From UBA2227 sp036677505 (GTDB taxonomy: Bacteria; Bacillota_I; Bacilli_A; Erysipelotrichales; Erysipelotrichaceae): a stretch of DNA of 64,000 bases. Made by a program: the position numbers and the translations under genes. The notes below the pieces were generated by a model. The model did no database searches and was not told where the DNA came from. It saw nothing but the letters and a program-made list of their open reading frames with translations. Below, piece by piece: positions 48,091 through 57,846 of this stretch (position 1 is the stretch's first letter; every line of letters starts with the position of its first letter). The stretch lies in the NCBI GenBank assembly GCA_036677505.1, contig JAVBWK010000003.1, positions 62,001 through 126,000 of the forward strand. The letters are read 5' to 3'.

Positions 48091-50412
48091 ATGGAACTGT
48101 TCCACCTTCAAACAAAAAATACAAGTTATGCCTTCACTGTATTACCGACCGGTCAACTGGAACATCTTTACTACGGAAAGAAAATCCGTCTGGACGATCC
48201 CTCGGTACTGAGTGAAAAAGCCATCTTCCCAAGTGGCAACTGCGTTGTTTATGACCGCGAAGTTTCGCATATCTCCCTTGAAAACCGGATGCTGGAACAC
48301 TCATCACCGGGCAAAGGGGATATCCGTCAGTCAATGATTGAAATCATATTCCCGGATACATCGTATGTTTCGGATTTTGTGTTTTACAAATCAGAAGTCA
48401 GAAAAGGAAAAGAAGAACTTAGGGGATTACCCTCGAGCTACGCAATCGAAGAAAATGTTGAGTCGGTGATCATCACACTCAAAGAGAAACATCATGATCT
48501 GTATCTTCAATTGAATTACAGTGCTTTTGTTCAGTCAGATGTCATCGTGCGCAGCTGTAAACTGATCAACCATACCGAAATGACCGTCGAAATCGGTGCG
48601 TTATTTTCAATGCAATTGGACCGTGATGATATCGACTGGCAAATCATGACATTTGACGGACACTGGGGAAGGGAACGGACGAAACACATTCGCGATATCG
48701 GATACGGACGCAGCGTGGTCGAGAGTCTGGCAGGATGTTCCAGCAACCGGCAAAACCCGTTTTTCATACTTAAAAAGAGAAATACAAACGAAGATCTTGG
48801 GGAATGTCTGGGAGTCAATCTGATATACTCAGGCAATCACCAAAGTAATATTGAAGTCAGCGCTTATGACAGGATGCGCATACTCAGCGGTATTCACCCC
48901 ACCCATTTCAACTGGCCGCTAAAACCCAAGGAAGAGTTTCAGTCTCCGGAAGCTGTTTTCTCCTATACACACCTCGGGCTTAACCGTTTGAGCCAACAGT
49001 ATCATGATTTCATCAATCATCACATCATTCGCGGTGAATGGAAAAACAAAGAAAGACCGGTCGTTTTAAATAACTGGGAAGCAACTTACTTTAACTTTAC
49101 CGAAAGTAAAATATTGAAACTGGCGAAAGAAGCGGCTTCTGTCGGTGTGGAATGTTTCGTGTTGGATGACGGCTGGTTCAGAAACCGTAAAGACGATTTT
49201 CGGGCGCTGGGCGATTGGTATACCGATGAAAAGAAACTGCCACACGGACTGCAATGGCTTAGCCGACAGATCCAACAGATGAACATGACCTTTGGTCTGT
49301 GGGTCGAACCGGAAATGATCAACGAAGACAGCGATTTATACAGAGAACATCCGGACTGGGCTGTCGGGAAAGATGACCGAATTGCCTCCCTGAGCCGCAA
49401 CCAACGGCTGATTGACATGAGTAATCCTCAGGTGCAGGCCTACCTGATCGAACGACTCACAGAAGTATTTAAGGAAGCGGAAGTCAGTTTTGTCAAATGG
49501 GATTACAACCGTATTTTTTCCGATCACTATGGATCGACCCTTGATCATCAAGGAAAGTTTACTCACTCTTTTATATTAGGAACGTATCGTGTGCTTGATG
49601 AACTCACCAAGCGCTTTCCCCACGTTTTGTTTGAGAGTTGTGCTTCCGGCGGAAACCGCTTTGACTTGGGCATGCTCTGCTACACTCCGCAAATCTGGAC
49701 GAGCGATAACACCGATGCATTGGATCGAACAATCATTCAAGCCGGTACAAGCATGGGCTATCCCCTTTCAACGATATCAGCACACCTCAGTGCCGTACCC
49801 AATCATCAGACTCGGCGCATCTCTCCGCTAAACTCTCGACTGGCCGTCGCAAGTTTCGGGGTATTCGGATGTGAGATCAATCTGAATGACTGCGATGCAA
49901 AGCAGAAGAAAGAAATTGCATCCCACATTGCCCTATACAAAGCTTATCGCAGAACTTTGCAGTTTGGAACCTTCTATCAGATACCCTGTGATGCAAATCA
50001 GGTGCGATGGATGTGTGTCGACAAAGAGAAGAAATCGGCGATCGGTATGTACTTCCAATCCCGAAATCCGGTCAATGTGAAAAGCGAGCGCTTCATCACC
50101 CGCGGTCTGGATGACGAAAGTCTGTATGCCATCACTTCAGTACCCTTTGACATGAGCATTTTGGATTTTGGGGATCTGATCAACTATGTATCGCCGATTC
50201 ATATCAAACCAAATTCTCTCTTACATAAGACCGTGGATATGTTTATGAAAGTGAAGAGTGAAAATGAGAACCTGAAAGCCTACGGTGACTGCCTGAATCA
50301 GGCTGGCTGGGCACTCAAACAGCCGTTTACGGCGGGACTGCATGAGGAAGCACGAATCATGTTTGATCAGTCGGCCCGACTTTACTTATTTGAAAAAGCT
50401 GAAACCGTATAA
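48091..50412 (+). CDS. GH36 alpha-galactosidase
   Basis: This 773-residue enzyme is a family 36 alpha-galactosidase. The beta-sandwich N-terminal domain runs to about residue 310, then the TIM barrel with VLDDGWFRNRKDDFRALGDW, the nucleophile Asp471 in FVKWDYNR, and the acid/base Asp539 in WTSDNTDALDR. It removes terminal alpha-galactose from melibiose, raffinose and related sugars. No signal peptide is present. The ATG at 48091 follows GGAGG; the frame to 48052 has none. No sugar transporter is beside it. A TATAAT at 48057 may be its -10 box, without a good -35. Confidence 0.93.
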   Translation: MELFHLQTKNTSYAFTVLPTGQLEHLYYGKKIRLDDPSVLSEKAIFPSGNCVVYDREVSHISLENRMLEHSSPGKGDIRQSMIEIIFPDTSYVSDFVFYKSEVRKGKEELRGLPSSYAIEENVESVIITLKEKHHDLYLQLNYSAFVQSDVIVRSCKLINHTEMTVEIGALFSMQLDRDDIDWQIMTFDGHWGRERTKHIRDIGYGRSVVESLAGCSSNRQNPFFILKKRNTNEDLGECLGVNLIYSGNHQSNIEVSAYDRMRILSGIHPTHFNWPLKPKEEFQSPEAVFSYTHLGLNRLSQQYHDFINHHIIRGEWKNKERPVVLNNWEATYFNFTESKILKLAKEAASVGVECFVLDDGWFRNRKDDFRALGDWYTDEKKLPHGLQWLSRQIQQMNMTFGLWVEPEMINEDSDLYREHPDWAVGKDDRIASLSRNQRLIDMSNPQVQAYLIERLTEVFKEAEVSFVKWDYNRIFSDHYGSTLDHQGKFTHSFILGTYRVLDELTKRFPHVLFESCASGGNRFDLGMLCYTPQIWTSDNTDALDRTIIQAGTSMGYPLSTISAHLSAVPNHQTRRISPLNSRLAVASFGVFGCEINLNDCDAKQKKEIASHIALYKAYRRTLQFGTFYQIPCDANQVRWMCVDKEKKSAIGMYFQSRNPVNVKSERFITRGLDDESLYAITSVPFDMSILDFGDLINYVSPIHIKPNSLLHKTVDMFMKVKSENENLKAYGDCLNQAGWALKQPFTAGLHEEARIMFDQSARLYLFEKAETV

Positions 50413-50519
50413 TTGTCAGAAAATATTGGGAATCATATGTGAAAACCGTTCGCGTGGGCAACTTAGTATGAACACGATGACAGACTTGTGCTAAAATAAG
50501 CATACTGCGAGGTATCGAT

Positions 50520-52001
50520 ATGGAAGAAGAAAACGTCAGAATCAAACTGGAGCGCCACATCTGGCCGGATGAACGGGCTAACCGGAGGCGTAAGAAAATA
50601 TTCGTAAGCACGGTCATCATTGCGATCGTTCTTTCCTTTGGCATCGGATGGCTGTTTGGATCCTTTCTACAAACACCCATCACCATCAACAACTCCGGGA
50701 AGTACACCCGGTTGGATGCTATCATCGAAACCTTAGGCAACCAATGGTATTTTGGTAAGGATGTCGAAAATATTGAAGACTGGCTGCTTACCAATGCCAT
50801 CAACGGCATGATCGATCTTAACGGAGACATCCACACCAGCTATATGACCGCTGAGGAAGTTAAGGCATTCAACGACTCCATCGATATGGGATTTGTCGGT
50901 ATCGGTGTTCAATATTACATGAGTGCCGATGGTTATCCGGTCGTCGAACGCGTGTTTAAAAACTCTCCGGCCGAAGAGTACGGGGTCATGCCCGGAGACA
51001 TCATTTACACCGTAGATGGAGTCGATATCCAAGGCTTTGAAACCGAAGAGATCGCCAACCGCGTTAAAGGTGAAGAAGGAACGAAAGTTACCATCGAGTT
51101 TTTACGTGCAGGAACCATTGTTAAGATAGAAATCATTCGCGGACTGGTGAAAAACTCCGCTTTCGGACAGATCTTGAGCGGTAATGTCGGATACCTCGAA
51201 ATTTACCAGTTCGGATCATCTACCACGCAGGAAGTTGTGAACTATCTCAATGATATGAAAGACAAAAACGTATCGAAGCTGATTATTGATTTACGTGATA
51301 ATGGCGGCGGATACTTAAATACGCTGATCGGCATTTCCAGTCTGTTACTGCCTAAAGATACAGTGGTCATCCGACAGGAATACAAAGACGGCAAAACCGA
51401 AATCGGCAAAACCGTGGGTGGTCAAATGACCAACTTTACGGATATCGTCATTCTAGTCAACGGTAATACCGCCAGTGCTTCCGAAGTGCTGACTGCAGCT
51501 CTGCAAGAGCAGGCGGGCATAAAAGTCATCGGCACGAAAACTTATGGCAAAGGGACCGTACAGATTACCCGCCCATTCGCCGATGGCAGTGCACTGAAAT
51601 TTACCAGCGCTCAATGGATGTCCCCCAACGGAAAAGCCATTCACGGCGAAGGCATCACTCCGGATATCATTGTGGAGTTGCATCCGGTATTCTATTTCGA
51701 CAAAATCGTTTTGGATGAAGGAGTCACTTACGGATTTGATCAGGTCGATGAAAGTGTTGCACTTGCTCAGCTGTCACTTGATTTCTTAGGTTACCAAGTC
51801 AATCGGACGGACGGATATTTCGATGCGTCGACTGTAAATGCCATGATCCAATTCAGATCCGACTATAATCTTGAAGCGTCAGAACGCCTAGACAAGCAGG
51901 CTCTTCAGGTATTAACTACAGAAGTCATCCGTTTCTGGTTTACCAATCGCGCACAATTAGATACACAATTACAGAAAGCCCTCGAACTCATCAATGAGTG
52001 A
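50520..52001 (+). CDS. ctpA: C-terminal processing peptidase, S41 family
   Basis: This 493-residue protein has a cytosolic basic start, one membrane anchor (FVSTVIIAIVLSFGIGWLFG) and a PDZ domain (about residues 105-200). The S41 Ser/Lys protease core follows, with Ser in NGNTASASEVLTAAL and Lys in GTKTYGKGTVQ. From about residue 415 it ends in a peptidoglycan-binding-like domain (AQLSLDFLGYQVNRTDGYFD). It acts outside the membrane on envelope proteins. The ATG follows GAGG; the stop lies inside the uvrB start, an 8-base overlap that ties it to the repair genes. Confidence 0.93.
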   Translation: MEEENVRIKLERHIWPDERANRRRKKIFVSTVIIAIVLSFGIGWLFGSFLQTPITINNSGKYTRLDAIIETLGNQWYFGKDVENIEDWLLTNAINGMIDLNGDIHTSYMTAEEVKAFNDSIDMGFVGIGVQYYMSADGYPVVERVFKNSPAEEYGVMPGDIIYTVDGVDIQGFETEEIANRVKGEEGTKVTIEFLRAGTIVKIEIIRGLVKNSAFGQILSGNVGYLEIYQFGSSTTQEVVNYLNDMKDKNVSKLIIDLRDNGGGYLNTLIGISSLLLPKDTVVIRQEYKDGKTEIGKTVGGQMTNFTDIVILVNGNTASASEVLTAALQEQAGIKVIGTKTYGKGTVQITRPFADGSALKFTSAQWMSPNGKAIHGEGITPDIIVELHPVFYFDKIVLDEGVTYGFDQVDESVALAQLSLDFLGYQVNRTDGYFDASTVNAMIQFRSDYNLEASERLDKQALQVLTTEVIRFWFTNRAQLDTQLQKALELINE

Positions 52002-53970
52002 TCAACGGTTTCAACTGGTCTCCAATTTTGAACCGAAAGGAGATCAACCCAAAGCGATTGAACAACTGGTCGAAGGATTAAGACAAAATAAAAAAGCTCA
52101 GGTTCTTTTGGGTGCTACCGGCACCGGAAAGACCTTTACCGTTTCGCAGGTCATCGCCCAAGTTAACCGACCGACCCTGGTCTTGGTACATAACAAAACC
52201 CTTGCCGGTCAGTTATATTCGGAATTTAAAGAACTCTTCCCGCATAACCGGGTCGAGTATTTTGTCTCAAATTTTGATTACTATCAGCCTGAGGCTTATA
52301 TGCCCAGAACCGATACGTATATCGAGAAAAATGCGATGATTAACGCGGAGCTAGACATGCTGCGACTGTCATCAATCAACAGCATCCTTTCGCGAAGAGA
52401 TACGATCGTCGTTGCTTCGGTCGCCTGTATTTATGCATCCAGCGATCCTGAATTATATCGGGATATGTTTTTTACGTTACGTGTTGAAGAGAAGATCGAC
52501 CGCCAGCAGTTGCTACACCGACTGGTCGAACGTCAGTATCAGCGCAATGACATGGAACAGGCCCGCGGTACTTTCCGGGTACGCGGAGATGTCATTGAAA
52601 TATGCCTTGGGTATACTGATGCATTTATTTTGCGCATCGAAATGTTTGATAATGAGATTGAACGCATCACCGAAGTCGATCCGATCACCGGAAAGATTTT
52701 AAATGCTTACTCTCTGTATCATATTTTCCCGGCCAACGAATATGCCCGTAATAAAGAGCAGATTTTGCGGGCGTGCAATGACATCCAGGCTGAACTTGAT
52801 CAGCGATTGATCGAGTTGGAAAAAGAAGGGAAACTGCTTGAGAAGCAACGTTTGGAACAGCGGACCCGCTATGATTTGGAGGCGTTGCGAGAGTTCGGGT
52901 TCTGCCCGGGGATCGAAAACTACTCCCGCCATATCGACGGTCGTGCCGAAGGACAACGCCCATTTACCTTTTTTGACTTCTTCCCAAAGGACTTCCTGTT
53001 TGTCGTGGATGAATCTCACGTCAGCATCCCGCAGGTCCGCGGCATGTACAACGGTGACCGTTCACGTAAAGAAGTATTGGTTGAATACGGATTCAGACTG
53101 CCATCTGCCCTGGATAACCGACCGCTGAAATTTCACGAGTTCGAACAGCTGACACCGCAGACGATTTTTGTATCTGCAACTCCGGGAGATTATGAAACCA
53201 ATCTGACCAACGGCGAAATCGTCGAACAGATCATCCGTCCGACCGGTCTGCTTGATCCCCAGATCGAAGTCAAACCGACCCGAGGACAAATCGATGATTT
53301 GGTCGATCAGATCCGCTTGCGCATGAGTAAGAATCAGCGGGTGCTGATTACGACACTGACTGTAAAAATGGCCGAAGAACTGACCGGATATTTAAAGAAG
53401 TTACATTTGAATGTAGCTTACTTACATCATGAAACAAAAACCTTGGAGCGTATCGAAATCATTCGGGAACTGCGCAAAGGCAAGTACGACGTGTTGGTCG
53501 GAATCAATCTGTTGCGCGAAGGTCTGGATATTCCGGAAGTATCGTTGGTAGCGATTTTGGATGCGGACAAGGAAGGATTCTTGCGCTCGACCCGATCACT
53601 GATTCAAACGATCGGACGGGCTGCCCGTAACAGTGAGGGGAAAGTCATCTTATATGCGGATCATATGACCGATTCGATGAATAATGCCATCAATGAAACC
53701 AACCGCCGCCGAGCCGTACAAGAAAAGTTCAATCTGGAAAACAATATCACACCTAAGACGATCGTCAAAGAAATCCGCGATTCGATCCGTGGCAAAGAAA
53801 CGCAGGAAATGACGGCGAAGCTGTTGAAGAAAAAAGGCAAAGCCAGCAAGAAGGAGCGAGACGAAGTTATCCGCCAACTGGAAAAGGAAATGCACGAAGC
53901 AGCCCGTGTCCTTGATTTTGAACGCGCGGCCCAGCTTCGCGATATTATCATCGAAATGAGAGCAGAATAA
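51994..53970 (+). CDS. uvrB: UvrABC excision nuclease subunit B
   Basis: This 658-residue helicase-like protein verifies damage and recruits UvrC. Visible are Walker A (LLGATGTGKTFTVS), the beta-hairpin region YYQPEAYMPRTDTYIEKNA, DESHVSIPQVRGMYNGD, and the motif V/VI stretch GINLLREGLDIPEVSLV with QTIGRAARN. A C-terminal UVR helix pair (VIRQLEKEMHEAARVLDFERA) contacts UvrC. The gene starts eight bases before the ctpA stop. uvrA follows after a short gap with its own hairpin and promoter. Confidence 0.97.
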   Translation: MSDQRFQLVSNFEPKGDQPKAIEQLVEGLRQNKKAQVLLGATGTGKTFTVSQVIAQVNRPTLVLVHNKTLAGQLYSEFKELFPHNRVEYFVSNFDYYQPEAYMPRTDTYIEKNAMINAELDMLRLSSINSILSRRDTIVVASVACIYASSDPELYRDMFFTLRVEEKIDRQQLLHRLVERQYQRNDMEQARGTFRVRGDVIEICLGYTDAFILRIEMFDNEIERITEVDPITGKILNAYSLYHIFPANEYARNKEQILRACNDIQAELDQRLIELEKEGKLLEKQRLEQRTRYDLEALREFGFCPGIENYSRHIDGRAEGQRPFTFFDFFPKDFLFVVDESHVSIPQVRGMYNGDRSRKEVLVEYGFRLPSALDNRPLKFHEFEQLTPQTIFVSATPGDYETNLTNGEIVEQIIRPTGLLDPQIEVKPTRGQIDDLVDQIRLRMSKNQRVLITTLTVKMAEELTGYLKKLHLNVAYLHHETKTLERIEIIRELRKGKYDVLVGINLLREGLDIPEVSLVAILDADKEGFLRSTRSLIQTIGRAARNSEGKVILYADHMTDSMNNAINETNRRRAVQEKFNLENNITPKTIVKEIRDSIRGKETQEMTAKLLKKKGKASKKERDEVIRQLEKEMHEAARVLDFERAAQLRDIIIEMRAE

Positions 53971-53988
53971 ACCGGGGCAACCCGGTTT
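53969..53988 (+). terminator. Weak terminator or attenuator between uvrB and uvrA
   Basis: AAACCGGG, GCAA, CCCGGTTT is a strong 8-bp hairpin, but only GTGTCTTG follows, so termination is likely partial. Confidence 0.6.
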
Positions 53989-53999
53989 GTGTCTTGCAT

Positions 54000-54028
54000 T
54001 TCAAAACAATAAGGTTATCATGTATAAT
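54000..54028 (+). promoter_or_regulatory. Probable promoter of uvrA
   Basis: TTCAAA (54000-54005) and TATAAT (54023-54028) are separated by 17 bases. No LexA-type box is evident. Confidence 0.5.
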
Positions 54029-54052
54029 GTATAAGGTTAAGGTGGAATGAAT

Positions 54053-56896
54053 ATGAAACAAGATGTCATACATATCAAGGGAGCCCGAGTCAATAATCTC
54101 AAGAATATCGACTTGGACATCCCTCGTAATAAACTGGTCATTATGACCGGACTTTCCGGTTCCGGAAAAACATCGCTGGCTTTCGACACGATTTACGCGG
54201 AAGGTCAGCGCCGCTACGTTGAATCACTGAGCGCTTATGCGCGTCAGTTTTTAGGTAATACAGAAAAGCCGGATGTCGATCTGATCGAAGGTCTATCCCC
54301 GGCGATTTCCATTGATCAGAAAACCACCAGCAACAATCCGCGTTCCACGGTAGGTACCGTGACCGAAATATACGATTATCTGAGATTGTTGTATGCGCGC
54401 ATCGGAACACCCTACTGTCCGACCCATCACACGCCGATTCAGTCTCAGACGATCAAGCAGATGCTCGAGCGGGTATCCGAACTGCCCGATCAGACCCGGA
54501 TTCAGATCTTGGCTCCAATCCTGAGACAACAAAAAGGTACACACAAAGACCTCTTCGAAAAACTTCTGAAAGAAGGTTTTGTCCGGGTGCGCGTCAACGG
54601 TGAAGTGCACATGCTGGAAGAAGACATCGTTCTTGAGAAGAACAAGAAACATGATATCGATGTCTTGGTTGACCGGATCATTAAATCAGATGAGAACAAG
54701 ACCCGATTACATGATTCCTTAGAAACGGCATTGCGACTGGCGGATGGACTGGCCATTGTGTCGACCCCTGAACAGGAAATGCTGTTTTCACAGCGCTATG
54801 CCTGTACGGAATGCGGCTTTGCGGTTGCCCGACTGGAACCCCGGCTTTTCTCATTCAACTCTCCGTTAGGCGCATGTGAAACATGCAAAGGACTCGGAGT
54901 CACTCAGAAAGTCGATGTCGATTATCTGATCCCAGATCGAAACAAAAGCATCCGTCAGGGCGGGATCACCTATTATAAGAACATCGTCGACAGCGAGAAT
55001 CTCGAATGGCAGGTTTTCAAGACCCTGTGTGATCATTATCATATCGATATGCGCAAGCCGATCAGACAACTGACCGACAAAGAACTGAACATTCTTTTGT
55101 ATGGTTCAAAAGAACCGATTTCCTATAGTATATCCTCGCGCTCCGGAAACACCTTTTCAAGAAATGATTATATCGAAGGCGTAGCCACCCTGATCGAACG
55201 GCGGTTTATGGAAACGACCTCGCAGATGTCCCGCGAGTGGTATGCCAGTTTCATGTCAGAATCCACCTGTGAAACTTGCAAAGGACGCCGTCTGAATGAG
55301 ATGGCCTTATGTGTGCATGTCGGAATCAAAAACATTAACGAATGGACGCAGATGTCCGTAAAAAATGCCCTTTCCTATATGGAAGAGTTACAGTTGGGTC
55401 CGATGCAAACCGAAATCGCCCGATTGGTGCTCAAAGAAATCAAAGAACGACTGGAGTTTCTCAAGGATGTCGGACTGGAATATCTGACTTTGGATCGGAT
55501 TGCCGGAAGTTTGTCTGGCGGTGAAGCACAGCGCATCCGCCTGGCAACACAAATCGGCTCACGTCTGACCGGTGTTCTATATGTGCTGGATGAACCTTCC
55601 ATCGGACTGCATCAGCGGGATAATGCCAAACTTATAAGAACATTAAAAAGTATGCGTGACTTAGGAAATTCGCTGATCGTTGTGGAACACGATGAAGAAA
55701 CGATGATGGCATCTGATTGGATCGTGGATATCGGTCCGGGCGCCGGGGAGCATGGCGGTGAAGTAATTGCCAACGGCACTCCTCAAGAAGTCATGAATAA
55801 TCCCGATTCCATCACCGGACAGTACTTATCCGGCAAGATGTTCATTCCGACTCCGACCACCCGAAGCAAGGGGAACGGTCAGTCGCTGAAAGTGATCAAG
55901 GCCAGAGAAAATAACTTAAAAGATGTAACGGTTGAGTTTCCGCTCAATACCTTTATAGCGGTGACCGGGGTCAGCGGTAGCGGGAAATCTTCGCTGGTCA
56001 ATGAAGTACTGTGTAAAACGCTTCAACATTATTTAGGCAGAGCGAAAATCAAGCCTGGGGCAGTCGATAAGGTTCTGGGACTTGAGTATATTGATAAAGT
56101 CATCGAAATCGATCAGGACCCGATCGGACGCACCCCTCGTTCCAACCCGGTTACCTATACCGGAATTTTCGATGATATCCGGGATCTGTTTGCTCTGACT
56201 CCGGAAGCAAAAGTCCGTGGGTACGATAAGGGCAGGTTCTCCTTCAATGTCCGTGGCGGACGCTGCGAACTTTGTCAGGGAGATGGTGTCAAACGCATTT
56301 CCATGCATTTTCTGCCGGATGTTTTCGTGCCGTGTGAAGAATGTGAAGGTAAGCGGTATAACGAGGAAACCCTGCAAGTCACATATAAAGGGAAGAACAT
56401 TTTTGAGATCTTGGAAATGAGCGTTGAAGATGCAATTGATTTCTTTGCCAATGTGCACAAGATCAAACACCGCTTACAAACCCTGATGGATGTTGGCTTA
56501 GGCTATATCAAACTGGGGCAGCCGGCAACCACATTGTCCGGAGGGGAAGCTCAACGGGTCAAACTGGCCAGCGAGCTTCAGCGCAGAGCTACGGGTAAGA
56601 CTGTGTTTATCCTCGATGAACCGACGACCGGACTTCACAGTCATGATGTGGCAAAACTTTTGAAAGTATTACAAAGAATCGTGGAAAATGGCGATACGGT
56701 CATTGTCATTGAGCATAATCTTGATATTATTAAATCAGCGGATGTTATTATAGATATCGGACCGGAAGGCGGCGATGATGGCGGAACGATCCTGTGCACA
56801 GGAACTCCTGAGCAAGTTGCGAATCATCCGACCAGTTATACCGGTCAGTATCTGAGACACTTATTTGAGAAAAAGGAGGTACGACATGACATTTGA
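54053..56896 (+). CDS. uvrA: UvrABC excision nuclease subunit A
   Basis: This 947-residue protein is the damage-recognition ATPase. It has two ABC modules: the first Walker A (GLSGSGKTSLAFDT) and signature (LSGGEAQRIRLATQIGS), the second Walker A (GVSGSGKSSLVNEVL) and signature (LSGGEAQRVKLASEL). Zinc cysteines lie in CTECGFAVAR with CETCKG, and in CELCQGDG with CEECEGKR. I choose the ATG at 54053, since AAGGTGG is well spaced to it and too close to the ATG at 54047. The end overlaps hprK by 11 bases. Confidence 0.97.
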   Translation: MKQDVIHIKGARVNNLKNIDLDIPRNKLVIMTGLSGSGKTSLAFDTIYAEGQRRYVESLSAYARQFLGNTEKPDVDLIEGLSPAISIDQKTTSNNPRSTVGTVTEIYDYLRLLYARIGTPYCPTHHTPIQSQTIKQMLERVSELPDQTRIQILAPILRQQKGTHKDLFEKLLKEGFVRVRVNGEVHMLEEDIVLEKNKKHDIDVLVDRIIKSDENKTRLHDSLETALRLADGLAIVSTPEQEMLFSQRYACTECGFAVARLEPRLFSFNSPLGACETCKGLGVTQKVDVDYLIPDRNKSIRQGGITYYKNIVDSENLEWQVFKTLCDHYHIDMRKPIRQLTDKELNILLYGSKEPISYSISSRSGNTFSRNDYIEGVATLIERRFMETTSQMSREWYASFMSESTCETCKGRRLNEMALCVHVGIKNINEWTQMSVKNALSYMEELQLGPMQTEIARLVLKEIKERLEFLKDVGLEYLTLDRIAGSLSGGEAQRIRLATQIGSRLTGVLYVLDEPSIGLHQRDNAKLIRTLKSMRDLGNSLIVVEHDEETMMASDWIVDIGPGAGEHGGEVIANGTPQEVMNNPDSITGQYLSGKMFIPTPTTRSKGNGQSLKVIKARENNLKDVTVEFPLNTFIAVTGVSGSGKSSLVNEVLCKTLQHYLGRAKIKPGAVDKVLGLEYIDKVIEIDQDPIGRTPRSNPVTYTGIFDDIRDLFALTPEAKVRGYDKGRFSFNVRGGRCELCQGDGVKRISMHFLPDVFVPCEECEGKRYNEETLQVTYKGKNIFEILEMSVEDAIDFFANVHKIKHRLQTLMDVGLGYIKLGQPATTLSGGEAQRVKLASELQRRATGKTVFILDEPTTGLHSHDVAKLLKVLQRIVENGDTVIVIEHNLDIIKSADVIIDIGPEGGDDGGTILCTGTPEQVANHPTSYTGQYLRHLFEKKEVRHDI

Positions 56897-57836
56897 AGCA
56901 AAATGCACGATGCGGGAAGTCAAGAATTACTTCCAATTTGAGCAGATAACCGGCAATGACGAATCCTTAAACCGCTGGGTCGTTGTACCGGACTTAAACC
57001 GGCCGGGACTTGAACTCACCGGATTTTTCGAACATACCGAACCTCGGCGCATCGTAATTATGGGTGATAAGGAAATGGCCTATATCGAAACTATTTCAGC
57101 AGAGCAGCAGCGCTATGTTTTTGACCGACTGACCGACGGATGGACGCCGGCCATCATTTTGGCCCGGGATTACGCCTGTCCGCCCATTCTCAAAGAAATC
57201 GCAGCCTATAAGAATTTTCCGATTTTTGCTTCAGAGCAAAAGACCTATCGACTGATGGTCGATATCATCAGCTTTCTTGATGAACATCTGTCGCCGACGG
57301 ACAATGTCCATGGCGTATTGATCAGTGTATTTGGCAAAGGCGTTCTGATTACCGGGGAAAGCGGCATGGGCAAGTCCGAAACCGCTCTGGAACTCATCCG
57401 CAAAGGGCATGTCCTTGTTTCCGATGATCGCGTCGATGTGCGCAGGGTTCACAACACCATCGTCGGTTATGCGCCGGAACTTTTGAAAGGATTGTTGGAA
57501 CTGCGCGGGATCGGAATCATCGATGTGGCCAGAATGTTTGGGGCATCTTCTTTGTTAGACAGCGCTCGAATCGACTTTGTGGTCTATTTGGAGAAGTGGG
57601 ATGACAAAAAAGATTACAAGCGCGTCGGTATTGAGACCAATAAGGTGATGACCATGCTGGATATCGATGTTCCGCAACTGCTGTTTCCGGTTAAAGAAGG
57701 TCGAAACCTTGCTGTGCTCATCGAAGCGGCTGTGACTGATTTTACCTTAAAAGACAAAGGCTTTGATGCCGGAAGTGATTTTGATCGTCGGGTGTTTGAG
57801 TACATCGAACGTCAAAATCGAATGAATAAGGAATAA
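56886..57836 (+). CDS. hprK: HPr kinase/phosphorylase
   Basis: This 316-residue enzyme phosphorylates HPr on Ser46 with ATP or PPi and also removes the phosphate, releasing PPi; this is the sensor for CcpA-type carbon control in Bacillota. The P-loop is GESGMGKSETALELI, and the capping signature LLELRGIGIIDVARMFG is intact. The N-terminal domain is about 130 residues. The ATG at 56886 follows GGAGG and overlaps uvrA. It lies 10 bases before the Lgt-PpaX gene, whose phosphatase half should destroy the PPi made here. Confidence 0.96.
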   Translation: MTFEAKCTMREVKNYFQFEQITGNDESLNRWVVVPDLNRPGLELTGFFEHTEPRRIVIMGDKEMAYIETISAEQQRYVFDRLTDGWTPAIILARDYACPPILKEIAAYKNFPIFASEQKTYRLMVDIISFLDEHLSPTDNVHGVLISVFGKGVLITGESGMGKSETALELIRKGHVLVSDDRVDVRRVHNTIVGYAPELLKGLLELRGIGIIDVARMFGASSLLDSARIDFVVYLEKWDDKKDYKRVGIETNKVMTMLDIDVPQLLFPVKEGRNLAVLIEAAVTDFTLKDKGFDAGSDFDRRVFEYIERQNRMNKE

Positions 57837-57846
57837 TGGAGGCTAT

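Noticed and set aside
53971..54052. LexA operator before uvrB or uvrA
   Set aside because: No CGAAC-N4-GTTCG type sequence was found upstream of either gene.
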